Shown piece by piece: positions 26,601 through 34,515 of a stretch of 64,000 nt of DNA (positions are counted from its first letter, which is position 1; each line of letters begins with the position of its first letter). The stretch lies in NCBI RefSeq assembly GCF_905397395.1, contig NZ_CAJPVH010000005.1, positions 1-64,000 on the forward strand. The letters are read 5' to 3'. The stretch comes from Cupriavidus campinensis (lineage in GTDB: Bacteria; Pseudomonadota; Gammaproteobacteria; Burkholderiales; Burkholderiaceae). The notes beneath the pieces are model-generated. The model was not told the origin of the DNA. It ran no database searches and saw nothing but the letters and a program-made list of their open reading frames with translations. The translations under genes were made by a program, and so were the position numbers.

Positions 26601-26872
26601 GTGAGGTTGCCGTCGCTGTTGGCCTGCGAGTTCATGTAGAGCATGTCCTCGACGCCATTGATCTGCTCTTCCAGCGGCGTGGCCACCGTTTCGGCGATCA
26701 CCTTCGGGTTGGCGCCCGGGAACTGCGCGCGCACCACGACTGACGGCGGCACCACCTCGGGGTATTCCGAGATTGGTAGCTTGAACATCGAGATGGCGCC
26801 GATCAGGAAGATCAGCACCGACAACACGCCCGCAAAAATCGGGCGATCGATAAAGAATTTCGAGAGATTCAT
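23684..26872 (-). CDS. RND efflux pump, HAE1 family (MexF/BpeF/CeoB type)
   Basis: This 1062-residue inner-membrane transporter uses proton flow to expel hydrophobic drugs such as chloramphenicol, trimethoprim and fluoroquinolones in known relatives. It starts MNLSKFFIDRPIFAGVLS, and LPISEYPEVVPPSVVVRAQFPGANPKVI follows the MexF sequence closely. The proton-relay region in the fourth membrane helix is present (IGIVVDDAIVVVENVER, with the two Asp). Two large periplasmic loops flank twelve membrane segments. The cationic-drug AcrB pattern is less close than MexF. It is the middle gene of the operon. The upstream adaptor ends 104 bases before it. Confidence 0.95.
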   Translation of the reverse strand: MNLSKFFIDRPIFAGVLSVLIFLIGAISMFKLPISEYPEVVPPSVVVRAQFPGANPKVIAETVATPLEEQINGVEDMLYMNSQANSDGNLTLTVTFKLGTDPDKAQQLVQNRVSQAEPRLPEDVRRLGITTVKSSPDLTMVVHLVSPNDRYDMTYLRNYALINVKDRLARIQGVGQVQMFGSGDYSMRVWLNPEKIAERHLAASDVVKAIREQNVQVAAGVIGQSPSLPGTDLQLSVNAQGRLQTVEEFGDIVVKSSPDGAVTYLKDIARIELGASEYALRSLLDNKSAVALPIFQSPGSNAIQISDDVRKTMAELKENMPEGVDFSIVYDPTQFVRHSIEAVVHTLFEAIALVVLVVILFLQTWRASIIPLLAVPVSIVGTFGLMHAFGFSINALSLFGLVLAIGIVVDDAIVVVENVERNIEEGLSPKEATYKAMREVSGPIIAIALTLIAVFVPLAFMTGLTGQFYKQFALTISISTIISAFNSLTLSPALSALLLRGHDAPKDWLTRGMDKVFGGFFKRFNRFFHRSSDNYGRGVTGVIRRKGAVFGVYAVMLVATWGVFQMVPKGFVPAQDKQYLVSFAKLPDGATLDRTEDVIRRMSDIALKHPGVESAVAFPGLSINGFTNSPSAGIVFVTLDPFDQRKSKALSGDAIAADLNKQYGAIQDAFIAVFPPPPVQGLGTIGGFKLMIEDRAALGYDALFDATNAFMGKARATPELAGIFSNYQVNVPQLDVQLDRTKAKQLGVPVTDVFDTLQTYLGSAYVNDFNKFGRTYQVKVQADAQFRARAEDILQLKTRNVNGDMVPLSSLVQVKQGFGPDSVVRYNGFTAADMNGGPAPGFSSGQAQAAAERIAAETLPKGIKFEWTELTYQDILAGNAGVWIFPLCVLLVFLVLAAQYESLTLPLAVILIVPMSLLAAMTGVWLTRGDNNIFTQIGFIVLVGLSAKNAILIVEFARELEHHGRTVVQAAIEASRLRLRPILMTSFAFIMGVVPLVISTGAGSEMRHAMGVAVFAGMLGVTFFGLFLTPVFYVALRLWATRGQRRAVAQDASASHAVASAE

Positions 26873-26976
26873 CTTGGTCTCGGCGAAAGCACTCCCCCTG
26901 GCCGTCCGCCGGGGCGGACGCCATATGCTGCAAGGGAGAAAAAATTAAGCTACCTGTGCGTGCTGCGGGGTAGTGC

Positions 26977-28239
26977 TCAGCTCACGGTCTTGGCCACGGC
27001 TTCGGCAGGCTTGTCGGCCTGGCCTGCCTTGTCGTCGGCAGCCTGCTTGCGGTCCGGCGTGGTGCCGCGCGGTTCCAGTTCGCTGCGATAGGCCATGGCC
27101 ACCGGCTTGGGCGCCACCGTGTCGCCCGGGCGCACGCGCATCAGGCCGTTCACGACGATGTTCTCGCCCGGCTGCAGACCCTTGCGGATCACGCGCAGCC
27201 CTTCGAACGACGGCCCGAGGTTCACCTCGCGGTAGACCAGCTTGTTGGCCTTGTCCACCACCAGCACGAACTTCTTGCCCTGGTCCGTGCCGATGGCGCG
27301 GTCGTTGATCAGCACCGCCGGGTGCGGCGTGCCGCCGCCGAGCTTGACCTTGGCGTAGAGACCCGGCAGCAGGCGGCCATCGGCGTTGTCGAACACCGCG
27401 CGCACGCGGATGGTGCCGCTGCGCGTATCCAGCCGGTTGTCCACCGAGTGGATCTTGCCCTTGTGCGGGTAGTCGTCCTCGTTGGCCAGGCCGACGAACA
27501 CCGGCAGGTCGTTCTTGCCGCCGCCGGCGCCCGGCGCCGTGTAGCGCAGGTAGCTCTGCTCGTCCACGTCGAAGCTCGCGTACACCGGCGAGACCGACAC
27601 CACCGTGGTCAGCGGCGGCGAAGCCGCGCCCGCGGCCACCAGGTTGCCTACCGTGATTTCCGCACGCGACACCTTGCCCGAGACCGGTGCAACGATGCGC
27701 GTGTAGCTCAGGTTCAGGCGCGCCACTTCGAGCGCCGCCTGCGCGCCCCGCACGTCGGCGGTGGTCTCGCTGGCGGTGTTGATGCGCTCGTCGAACTCGC
27801 GCCTGGAGATGGCGTTGTCATCCAGCAGACGCTGGGCGCGTACCTTCTCGCTCTGCGCGTGGCTGGCACGCACCTGGGCCGCGTTCAGGGCAGCTTCGGC
27901 ACGGGCCACTTCGGCCGCATACGGGCGCGGGTCGATCGTGAACAGCGGATCGCCCTTCTTCACGATGGAGCCTTCGCGGAAATGCACCGTGTCGATGGTG
28001 CCGGAGACACGCGGACGGATCTCCACGCGGTCCACGGCCTCGATGCGGCCCGAGAATTCATCCCATTCGGTGATGGTCTGCCCCACTGCCGCCGCCATTT
28101 CCACCGCAGGCGCGGACGGCGCCGGGTTGGCCTGTGCTTCCCCGCCGTGCCAGGGACGCAGAACCGAGGTAGCCACGCCGGCGCCCAGGATTGCCACGAT
28201 GGCAATGGCGATCAGCGTGCGTCGAGACTGATGATTCAT
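26977..28239 (-). CDS. RND efflux periplasmic adaptor (MexE/BpeE/CeoA type)
   Basis: The 420-residue adaptor bridges pump and outer-membrane channel. An N-terminal hydrophobic segment is followed by a lipoyl/barrel-sandwich half (RIEAVDRVEIRPRVSGTIDTVHFREGSIVKKGDPLFTIDP), a hairpin of two helices (AEVARAEAALNAAQVRAS...), the second sandwich half (IVAPVSGKVSRAEITVGNLV) and a beta-barrel (GLYAKVKLG). No lipobox Cys is seen, as in MexE and unlike AcrA. The start has GGAGTGAAG upstream. The long Lys/Ala/Asp tail is less conserved. Confidence 0.94.
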   Translation of the reverse strand: MNHQSRRTLIAIAIVAILGAGVATSVLRPWHGGEAQANPAPSAPAVEMAAAVGQTITEWDEFSGRIEAVDRVEIRPRVSGTIDTVHFREGSIVKKGDPLFTIDPRPYAAEVARAEAALNAAQVRASHAQSEKVRAQRLLDDNAISRREFDERINTASETTADVRGAQAALEVARLNLSYTRIVAPVSGKVSRAEITVGNLVAAGAASPPLTTVVSVSPVYASFDVDEQSYLRYTAPGAGGGKNDLPVFVGLANEDDYPHKGKIHSVDNRLDTRSGTIRVRAVFDNADGRLLPGLYAKVKLGGGTPHPAVLINDRAIGTDQGKKFVLVVDKANKLVYREVNLGPSFEGLRVIRKGLQPGENIVVNGLMRVRPGDTVAPKPVAMAYRSELEPRGTTPDRKQAADDKAGQADKPAEAVAKTVS

Positions 28240-28420
28240 TTTTCTTCACTCCGTGTTCGTCGGGTTTTCTTCAACTGGAAAAGCAAAAGGCCGAACGCCG
28301 CCCGCCGGGCTGGACGGCCCGGAAAAATGGGAAACAAGGGTTCGTCCCCGCCTGGATGGACGGGGCTATGCCACTACCGCTGCCAGCCTCAAAGGGCGCT
28401 GGCTAACTTGCTCCGGACGC

Positions 28421-29338
28421 TCAGGCTCCTTGAGCGCCGGGCCGGCGTTCGGCCGGTGATGAGGTATCGTCGGTTTGCGCAAAACACTCGCGCAGGAACC
28501 GCGCTCCTTCGTTGACCCATGCCTGGCACTGCTCATGGGATTCTTCCACCCCGTCGCCACAGGCGCCGGGCATGATCAGGGTGCGGGCCGGAATGCCCGC
28601 CTTGACGAGTTTTGCCGCGAAGGCTTCGCCCTCGGCACGCAATGCATCCTTCTCGGCCACCTGCACCAGCGTGGAGGGCAGCCCCACCAGGCGCGATGCC
28701 ATGGCCGGTGCCGCATACGGGTGCACGCTGGCGGCCGGCGTGGGCAGGTATTCGCGATAATTGCAGGCCAGGCGGCGCAGCATCTCCATCGGCACCTGCC
28801 CGGTCGTGCACATCGACGCATGCTGGAGGCACGGGTCTGTCACGGGGCGGATCAGCCATTGCCCGGCCGGCTGCGGCAAGCCGCGGTCACGCAACATCTG
28901 CGCCAGCGCAATCGCCAGATTGCCGCCGGCTTCCTCGCCCACCAGCGCGAAGCGCAGCTTGTCCACCTTCAGCTTCCTGGCGTGCTTGAGCACCCAGACT
29001 GCCGTATTCACCGCATCCTCGGGGGCGGCCGGGAACGGATGGTCGGGCGCCAGCGAGTAGGCCGGCGTCACCACCACGGCCGGAACCGACTTCGCCAGAT
29101 CCCGCGCCAATGCCTGTGCCGCTTCCACCCCACCTTCGACGAAACCGCCCGCGTGCAGGTACACCAGCCACGGCAGCAGCTCGGTGCTGCCCGCCGCCGG
29201 TGCATACCCGGCGGGATAGGCCACGCAGACCTTGATCTCGCGGTCGCCGCTCGCCACCATATATTGCTCAGCGCGCGCTTCTCCCTTGCCTGCAGCCGGT
29301 TTCACGGCGGGGGTGATGGGATTCACGGTCTTTGACAT
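28421..29338 (-). CDS. LlpE-like alpha/beta hydrolase of the HSL family, nucleophile Ser replaced by Glu
   Basis: The protein has 305 residues and the hormone-sensitive-lipase fold. The family's HGGG oxyanion motif reads HAGG (62-65). The nucleophile elbow GDSAGG reads GEEAGG (134-139), so Glu136 stands where the catalytic Ser should be; the DNA codons are GAG GAA. The acid Asp231 is kept in EKDALRAEGE, but the usual HGF block with the catalytic His is CGDGVEESHEQ. It is therefore probably not an active esterase. In Burkholderia a lipase-like gene llpE heads the ceoAB-opcM / bpeEF-oprC efflux operon next to a divergent LysR regulator, exactly as here. That is known gene order; orthology is inferred. 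No good Shine-Dalgarno is seen. Confidence 0.82.
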   Translation of the reverse strand: MSKTVNPITPAVKPAAGKGEARAEQYMVASGDREIKVCVAYPAGYAPAAGSTELLPWLVYLHAGGFVEGGVEAAQALARDLAKSVPAVVVTPAYSLAPDHPFPAAPEDAVNTAVWVLKHARKLKVDKLRFALVGEEAGGNLAIALAQMLRDRGLPQPAGQWLIRPVTDPCLQHASMCTTGQVPMEMLRRLACNYREYLPTPAASVHPYAAPAMASRLVGLPSTLVQVAEKDALRAEGEAFAAKLVKAGIPARTLIMPGACGDGVEESHEQCQAWVNEGARFLRECFAQTDDTSSPAERRPGAQGA

Positions 29339-29723
29339 GGTGGTTACGACGCCGGCACGGGCCGTCGATACTGTGTTGCGATGCAACGAATTATGGTGAT
29401 TGACCCGATTGGGATAAAGCTGGAGATTGCCAACGCACTGTTTCTGGAGTGGAATAATCGCCAGAGTGTTGCGAGAAGTGAAACCACACGCTTGGCAAGG
29501 ACACCGGAAATGTGATTCACTCCGGTCCTTCGGTGCACGCACGGTTGGGGAACCGCGCCCGCCACCGAGCCCCCAGACCTCCACCCATCCCCGCTCCGGC
29601 CGCCACTGGCGGACCGCCGGCAGCAAACCCAGGGCACGCACTTGACATGCGCGATCCCAACTCCCGCCAGACACCATCCTTCGGAACGTAGCCCCCGGTC
29701 TCACCCCTTTCGGAAGCAACATC
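29339..29723. promoter_or_regulatory. Divergent control region of the efflux operon and its LysR gene
   Basis: This 385-base region holds no gene I can support. It separates the llpE-like gene and the LysR gene, and must hold both promoters. A short inverted repeat GTTGC-GAT-GCAAC lies at 29375-29387, 37 bases upstream of the llpE-like start. The AT-rich stretch around 29387-29420 (GAATTATGGTGATTGACC) is the likely LysR activation region of the operon. I cannot place a regulator box with certainty. Confidence 0.5.
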
Positions 29724-30650
29724 ATGGATCGTCTTGTCTCTATGCAGGCATTCACTCGGGTGGTGGATGTCGGCAGTTTTGCGCGCGCGGCGGAGTCCCT
29801 TGACCTGCCCAAAGCCACGCTCACCCGCCTGATCCAGAACCTGGAGACCCATCTCGGCGTCAAGCTGCTGCACCGGACCACACGGCGCATCAGCGTGACC
29901 ACGGACGGCGCCGCCTATTACGAACGCTGCGTGCGCATTCTCGCGGACGTGGAGGAAGCCGAGCAGTCGCTCACGCGCCACAACAACTCGCCGCGCGGCA
30001 CGCTGTGCGTGGACACCACGGCCGGCCTCGCCCGGATGGTGCTGATTCCCAGCCTGCACGATTTCTACAATGCCTACCCGGAACTGAAGCTCGAGCTGAC
30101 CATTAACGGCAAGCCGATCGACCTGCTGCAGGAAGGCGTGGACGTGGTGCTGCGCGTGGGCGCGCTGGACGAGGCGATGGTGGCGCGGCGCCTGGGCCAG
30201 GTCAAACTGGCGTTCTTTGCCTCGCCGATCTACCTGCGGCGTTTTGGCACACCCGCCGACCTGACCGAGCTGGCGCAGCACAAGGCCATCAACTACCTGT
30301 CCAACCGGCACGGCCGCGAGATGCCGTGGGTGCTGTCACGCAACGGCGAGAGCAGCGAGATCCTGCTGCCCTCGGCCATCTCCACCAATGACGCCGACGT
30401 CTACATCGGCTGCGCGCTGGAAGGCCACGGCATCGCCCAGATCTCCCGGGCGATGGCGGAGCCCTACGTCCAGAGCGGCCGGCTGGTGGAGGTCATGAGT
30501 GACTGGCAGACCGAGGAATTGCCGATTTCGGCGATGTACCCGCAGAACCGCCACCTGTCGGCGAAAGTGCGGGTCTTCGTGAACTGGGCGGCTGACCTGT
30601 TCTCCCGGCATCCGCACTTCGGCGTGGCGCCGCAGCAACTGGCGGCGTAG
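29724..30650 (+). CDS. LysR family regulator of the efflux operon (BpeT/CeoR-like by position)
   Basis: The 308-residue protein has an N-terminal winged helix-turn-helix (about 1-60; FTRVVDVGSFARAAESLDLPKATLTRLIQNLETHLGVKLLHRTTR) and a periplasmic-binding-protein-like ligand domain (about 90-300). GGAAGC precedes the start. It is divergent from the llpE-like gene and the RND genes, the position of BpeT/CeoR in Burkholderia. It therefore probably activates the pump when an inducer binds. Sequence alone puts it in the broad CrgA/DmlR-like group, so the name is by context. A strong terminator follows its stop. Confidence 0.88.
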   Translation: MDRLVSMQAFTRVVDVGSFARAAESLDLPKATLTRLIQNLETHLGVKLLHRTTRRISVTTDGAAYYERCVRILADVEEAEQSLTRHNNSPRGTLCVDTTAGLARMVLIPSLHDFYNAYPELKLELTINGKPIDLLQEGVDVVLRVGALDEAMVARRLGQVKLAFFASPIYLRRFGTPADLTELAQHKAINYLSNRHGREMPWVLSRNGESSEILLPSAISTNDADVYIGCALEGHGIAQISRAMAEPYVQSGRLVEVMSDWQTEELPISAMYPQNRHLSAKVRVFVNWAADLFSRHPHFGVAPQQLAA

Positions 30651-30673
30651 ACCCCGCCAGCCCGGCCGGCAAA

Positions 30674-30703
30674 CCCCTTGCACTGCTGTGCAAGGGGTTT
30701 TTT
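30674..30703 (+). terminator. Intrinsic terminator of the LysR gene
   Basis: CCCCTTGCAC and GTGCAAGGGG form a perfect 10-bp stem with a TGCT loop, followed by six T. It lies 24 bases after the stop. Confidence 0.93.
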
Positions 30704-30819
30704 CATTTCGGCGTCCAGCACCAAGCGTCGACTGAATTGCGCCGTCTTGATTCATGCCGGTTTTCTTGCTACGTTTCTGCGGCTTGACTTATCAACAATA
30801 ATCACAAACGGGTCCGATC

Positions 30820-32712
30820 ATGAGCCATCTCCTGCGCAGGCGCCACGCCGCGCGGCCTTCGCGCGTACAAGCCGCCTTTCTGCCATGCCTCGCGCTGTTC
30901 ACCGCCCTGCTGTTGGGCGGATGCGCGGCGGACGAATCCAGCGAGGCACCGGCAGTGCCCCCGGCGCCCACGGTGCCGGCAACCCCCGGCCCGTACGCCA
31001 TCGGCGGCACCCTCGCCGGCCTCACCGCCGGCAGCCAACTGGTGCTGCAAAACAACGGGCTGGATGCGCTGACGCTGACCGCCGACGGCAGCTTTACCTT
31101 CGCCACGCCCGTGGCCCACAACGGCGGCTACGCGGTCACCATCGCCCAGCAGCCGGCCGGACAGGTCTGCTCGGTAGCAGGCGGCGCCGGGGCCGGTGTG
31201 ACCGCAGCGGTCACGAATATCGCCGTGGTCTGCGCCACCACCCGCTTCACCGTCAGTGGCAAGGTCAGCGGACTGGCCGCCGGGCAATCGGTCGTCCTGC
31301 ACAACAATGGCGCGGATGCCCTGACCCTCAGCGCGAATGGCACGTTCAGCTTTCCGACACCCGTGCCGTACAACGGCAGCTACCTCGTGACGGTGTCCGC
31401 TCAGCCGGCCGACCAGACCTGCACCGTGAATGGCCACCAAGGCAGCGCGGTCATCGCGGACATTGCCTCGGTGGACGTGGTTTGCGCCACGACCACATAC
31501 AGTGTGGGCGGCACCGTGTCGGGTCTGTCGAGCCAGGTCACCCTGGCCAACAACGGCACGGACTTCCTCACGATTTCTGCGAACGGCGGATTCACCATGC
31601 CGACCGCCCTTCCGACGGGCGGCACCTTCAATGTCACCATCAACACCCTGCCACTCGGGCAGACCTGTACCGTGGTGAACAGCTCCGGCACGGTGGCCGC
31701 CGCCAACGTCACGAATATCGCAGTGATCTGCACCTCGCAGCCGATTGGCACCCTCTACATGCCGGCCGCCTCCGCCACGCGGACGGACGTCTACAGCGTG
31801 ATGTCGGACGGCCAGCTGGTCATTTCCGGCAATGCCTATGGCTACAGCGGGGATCCGATCGCCATGGCCTATGACGACAGCTTGAGAACGCTGTACTTTT
31901 CGACGACGAGCGGATGGACGTACAAGTTCGACGTGGCCGCGGACGGCACGTGGATCAGCAGCGCGGGGAACTGGGCCTACGGCGGCACGCCCACCAGCCT
32001 GTTGCGCGACCCCCTCGGACGGTTCCTCTTCGTGGGAAGTGATGTATTCAACATCCGCACCGCCACTCTCGATGTCCTCGGCAACATGACGACCCCGACG
32101 ACCCCGATCGGCACGACCTTCCGGCCCGATACGATGGTCGCCACACCCGACGGCCAGTACCTGATTGCCAGCTCGTCCGCCACACCGGGGTTCGACGTCT
32201 TTGCGATCGCCCCGGATGGCTCGCTGACCTCCAGCAGCCATCTAGCCCTGGCTGTGGCGCCGTCTGCGCTGGCGATGCATCCCTCCAATAGCTATCTATA
32301 TGTGGCGGACCCCATCAATAACCGAATCATGGAGTATCGCGTCGATGGTGCAGGCAATGTGACGCCCCTGCCGGCCACGCTCATTGCCACCGACGGGCCG
32401 CCCCAGCACCTCAGCATCGACCCTTCGGGCCGCTACCTGTACGCCACGAGCCCGGCAACCGGCAAGATCTCGCAGTACACGATCGCCGCCGATGGCACGC
32501 TGGTGGCAATGCCTCAGCCCACCGTTGCCGCGGGCGCCCTCCCCGGCGCGCCGACGATCGATCCGAGCGGGCGCTTCCTTTATGTGCCGAACGCCGCCAG
32601 CCTCGAAATCCGCCAGTACGTTATCGGCGTGACCGGGGCCTTGACGCCGCTGACGCCCGCAACCGTGTCGATCCTGGCCGCGCCGACGCTGCTGTACAGC
32701 GTGCCGAGGTAG
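30820..32712 (+). CDS. Lipoprotein with three N-terminal repeats and a beta-propeller
   Basis: This 630-residue lipoprotein has a long signal sequence and lipobox (LLGGC, Cys near 36), then a Pro/Ala-rich linker. Three repeats of about 80 residues follow (about 58-310). Each starts Y-x-[IV]-x-G-x-[LV]-x-G-L, includes LxNNGxDxLTxxANGxF, and ends in QTCTV...VVCxT with two Cys that probably pair. Residues about 310-630 are a propeller of the YncE/lactonase texture (HPSNSYLYVADPINNRIMEYRVDGAGNVTPL; DPSGRYLYATSPATGKISQYTI). It is likely at the outer membrane surface. The function is unknown. Both ends are bounded by terminators, so it is a single-gene unit. Confidence 0.82.
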   Translation: MSHLLRRRHAARPSRVQAAFLPCLALFTALLLGGCAADESSEAPAVPPAPTVPATPGPYAIGGTLAGLTAGSQLVLQNNGLDALTLTADGSFTFATPVAHNGGYAVTIAQQPAGQVCSVAGGAGAGVTAAVTNIAVVCATTRFTVSGKVSGLAAGQSVVLHNNGADALTLSANGTFSFPTPVPYNGSYLVTVSAQPADQTCTVNGHQGSAVIADIASVDVVCATTTYSVGGTVSGLSSQVTLANNGTDFLTISANGGFTMPTALPTGGTFNVTINTLPLGQTCTVVNSSGTVAAANVTNIAVICTSQPIGTLYMPAASATRTDVYSVMSDGQLVISGNAYGYSGDPIAMAYDDSLRTLYFSTTSGWTYKFDVAADGTWISSAGNWAYGGTPTSLLRDPLGRFLFVGSDVFNIRTATLDVLGNMTTPTTPIGTTFRPDTMVATPDGQYLIASSSATPGFDVFAIAPDGSLTSSSHLALAVAPSALAMHPSNSYLYVADPINNRIMEYRVDGAGNVTPLPATLIATDGPPQHLSIDPSGRYLYATSPATGKISQYTIAADGTLVAMPQPTVAAGALPGAPTIDPSGRFLYVPNAASLEIRQYVIGVTGALTPLTPATVSILAAPTLLYSVPR

Positions 32713-32738
32713 GCGCCGCCGCCCCAGGGCGAAAGGCC

Positions 32739-32776
32739 AAAAAAACAGGGCGGGGATGCACTCCCGCCCTGTTTTT
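32739..32776. terminator. Bidirectional terminator
   Basis: ACAGGGCGGG (32745-32754) and CCCGCCCTGT (32763-32772) form a perfect 10-bp stem. A7 on the left and T5 on the right let it end transcription both from the propeller lipoprotein (plus) and from the rubredoxin gene (minus). Confidence 0.9.
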
Positions 32777-32805
32777 CATTTCAGGTACCGATCAGCTCGG
32801 ACCGC

Positions 32806-33216
32806 TCAGAACTCCACCATCGCGAAGTCTTCCTTGCCCACGTCGCACTCGGGGCAGCGCCAGTCGTCCGGAATGTCTTCCCAGCGCGTGCCGGGCGCGA
32901 TGCCGTCCTCCGGCAAGCCGGCCGCTTCGTCGTAGACCCAGCCGCAGATGATGCACACCCATTGCTTGAATTCCGCTTCGGGGGCCGCCGGCTTCTCGGC
33001 GCTGACGGGGGCGTCCTGGCTGGCTTCGGGGTCATCGAGGCTGAAGACCAGCGGCGCGGCCGTGCCGCTGGCCAGATCGGCCAGATGACCCTGGAGCCGC
33101 GCCATCAGCGCCTGGGTCTCCTCCAGCGTGAAGTCGATCCAGAACGGATCACCAGCGCCATCGTTCAGGCGTTGCGGGGAAAACTGAAGTTCGAGGACGG
33201 AGCCTTTCTTGTACAT
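32806..33216 (-). CDS. Rubredoxin-tailed protein
   Basis: The 136-residue protein ends in a full rubredoxin domain (about 85-130), with iron ligands Cys88, Cys91, Cys121 and Cys124 in [13 protein letters not shown] and [15 protein letters not shown]. Normal rubredoxins have about 55 residues. Here about 85 extra residues precede the domain: a strand-helix part ([38 protein letters not shown]) and an acidic, Pro/Ala-rich linker. The extra part is unassigned and could be a docking domain for a partner. It follows the old yellow enzyme gene by 81 bases on the same strand, so it may carry electrons to or from that enzyme. This is inference. The start is the internal Met; an upstream one adds an Arg-rich stretch. 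Confidence 0.85.
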   Translation of the reverse strand: MYKKGSVLELQFSPQRLNDGAGDPFWIDFTLEETQALMARLQGHLADLASGTAAPLVFSLDDPEASQDAPVSAEKPAAPEAEFKQWVCIICGWVYDEAAGLPEDGIAPGTRWEDIPDDWRCPECDVGKEDFAMVEF

Positions 33217-33297
33217 GCGTCGATGGGGTTGAGGGCGGCAAAGGCGCGTAGATGGGGACGATCGGCGGCGCTTCAAGCGGCGCCGCCGAGATCCGCC

Positions 33298-34404
33298 TTA
33301 CTGCTGCACCTTGTAGCGCTCGAGCCAGTGTGCGTACGGCGCCGGCAGCACCCACGACGGGCGCTCCACGTTCAGCGCCATGGCCGCCTGGTACGGCCAG
33401 TGCGGGTTGGACAGCAGCGCGCGGCCCACCATGACGAGGTCGATCTGGCCATCGGCCACGGCCTGGTTGGCAATGGCCGGATTGTCGATGCCCCACGAAG
33501 CCGCCACCGGCAGGCCGGCCTCGCGACGCACGCGCTCGGCCACCGGGGCCAGGAAGGCCGGGCCCCACGGAATCTGCACGTCCGGGATGGTGAAGCCAAC
33601 GCTGACGTTGAGCATATCGAGCCCGCCCTCGCGCATCGCGCGGGTCAACTGGATCGATTCCTCAAGCGTGCGAGCGTCGTCGCCGTCATATTCGATCACG
33701 CCAAAGCGCGCCGTCAGCGGCAGGTTCTTCGGCCAGACTTCGCGCACGGCGGCCAGTGTTTCCAGCAGGAAGCGGCTGCGGCCAGCCACGTCGCCGCCAT
33801 AGCCGTCGGTACGCTGGTTGGTGTGGCGCGAGAAGAAGCTCTGGGCGAGATACCCGTGGGCGAAGTGCAGCTCCAGCCACTGGAAGCCGGCTTCCAGCGC
33901 GCGCTTGGCGGCGGCCACGAAGTCAGCCTGCACACGGGCGATGTCGTCCAACGTCATCGCCTTCGGCACCTTGGGCAGATGGGCGCCGAACGGCACGGCG
34001 GACGGGGCGATGGTCGGCCAGCCGCGCGCATCGTCCTCGGCGATATGGTCGTCGCCTTCCCAGGGCCGGTTGGCGCTGGCCTTGCGGCCGGCGTGGGCGA
34101 TCTGGATGCCGGCCACGGCACCGCCGGCCTTGATGGCGGCGGCGATGCGCGCCATGCCGGCCATCTGCTCATCGTTCCAGAGACCGGTGCAGCCCGGGGA
34201 GATACGGCCTTCCGGCGACACCGCCGTGGCCTCGACGATCACCAGGCCCGCACCGCCGCGCGCCAGCCCGGTGTAGTGCGCCAGATGCCAGTCGTTGGTG
34301 ACACCGTCGACGGCGCTGTACTGGCACATCGGCGGAATGGCGATGCGGTTGCGCAGCGTGACGTCTTTCAGCGTAAAAGGGGTGAACAAAGCGGCGTCGC
34401 TCAT
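33298..34404 (-). CDS. NADH:flavin oxidoreductase, old yellow enzyme (second copy)
   Basis: The 368-residue FMN enzyme has the YqjM/XenA-class motifs IPPMCQYS (Cys27), ATAVSPEGRISPG, HAGRKAS and LHFAHGYLAQSFFSRHTNQRTDGYGG. It differs clearly from the copy at 11562-12677; the substrate pocket reads LHFAHGYLAQSFFS in place of VHGAHGYLLHQFLS. It should reduce alpha,beta-unsaturated carbonyls or nitro compounds. GGAGCC lies upstream. It is divergent from a LysR gene and is followed by the rubredoxin gene, which suggests a shared electron-transfer role. Confidence 0.92.
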   Translation of the reverse strand: MSDAALFTPFTLKDVTLRNRIAIPPMCQYSAVDGVTNDWHLAHYTGLARGGAGLVIVEATAVSPEGRISPGCTGLWNDEQMAGMARIAAAIKAGGAVAGIQIAHAGRKASANRPWEGDDHIAEDDARGWPTIAPSAVPFGAHLPKVPKAMTLDDIARVQADFVAAAKRALEAGFQWLELHFAHGYLAQSFFSRHTNQRTDGYGGDVAGRSRFLLETLAAVREVWPKNLPLTARFGVIEYDGDDARTLEESIQLTRAMREGGLDMLNVSVGFTIPDVQIPWGPAFLAPVAERVRREAGLPVAASWGIDNPAIANQAVADGQIDLVMVGRALLSNPHWPYQAAMALNVERPSWVLPAPYAHWLERYKVQQ

Positions 34405-34477
34405 CGGATGGCTCCGGGGGTGTTATCGAGGGTGCCAATCGTATGCGGGCGTGGCTATAATGAAAACTATCTGGCGA

Positions 34478-34492
34478 TTATTGCCTCAATAA
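34478..34492. promoter_or_regulatory. LysR-type T-N11-A operator
   Basis: TTATTG-CCT-CAATAA is a perfect inverted repeat that contains the T-N11-A core of LysR sites. It lies 23 bases upstream of the LysR start and between the LysR gene and the divergent old yellow enzyme gene. A TATAAT at 34456-34461 is nearby. Confidence 0.7.
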
Positions 34493-34515
34493 GAGTTTGT
34501 TATGGTGATTCGGTG

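Noticed and set aside
29387-29420. A MexT-type box (nod-box variant) in the efflux control region
   Set aside because: I found pieces such as GTCAAT and ACCAT on the minus strand, but the spacing does not fit the published pattern as I recall it.
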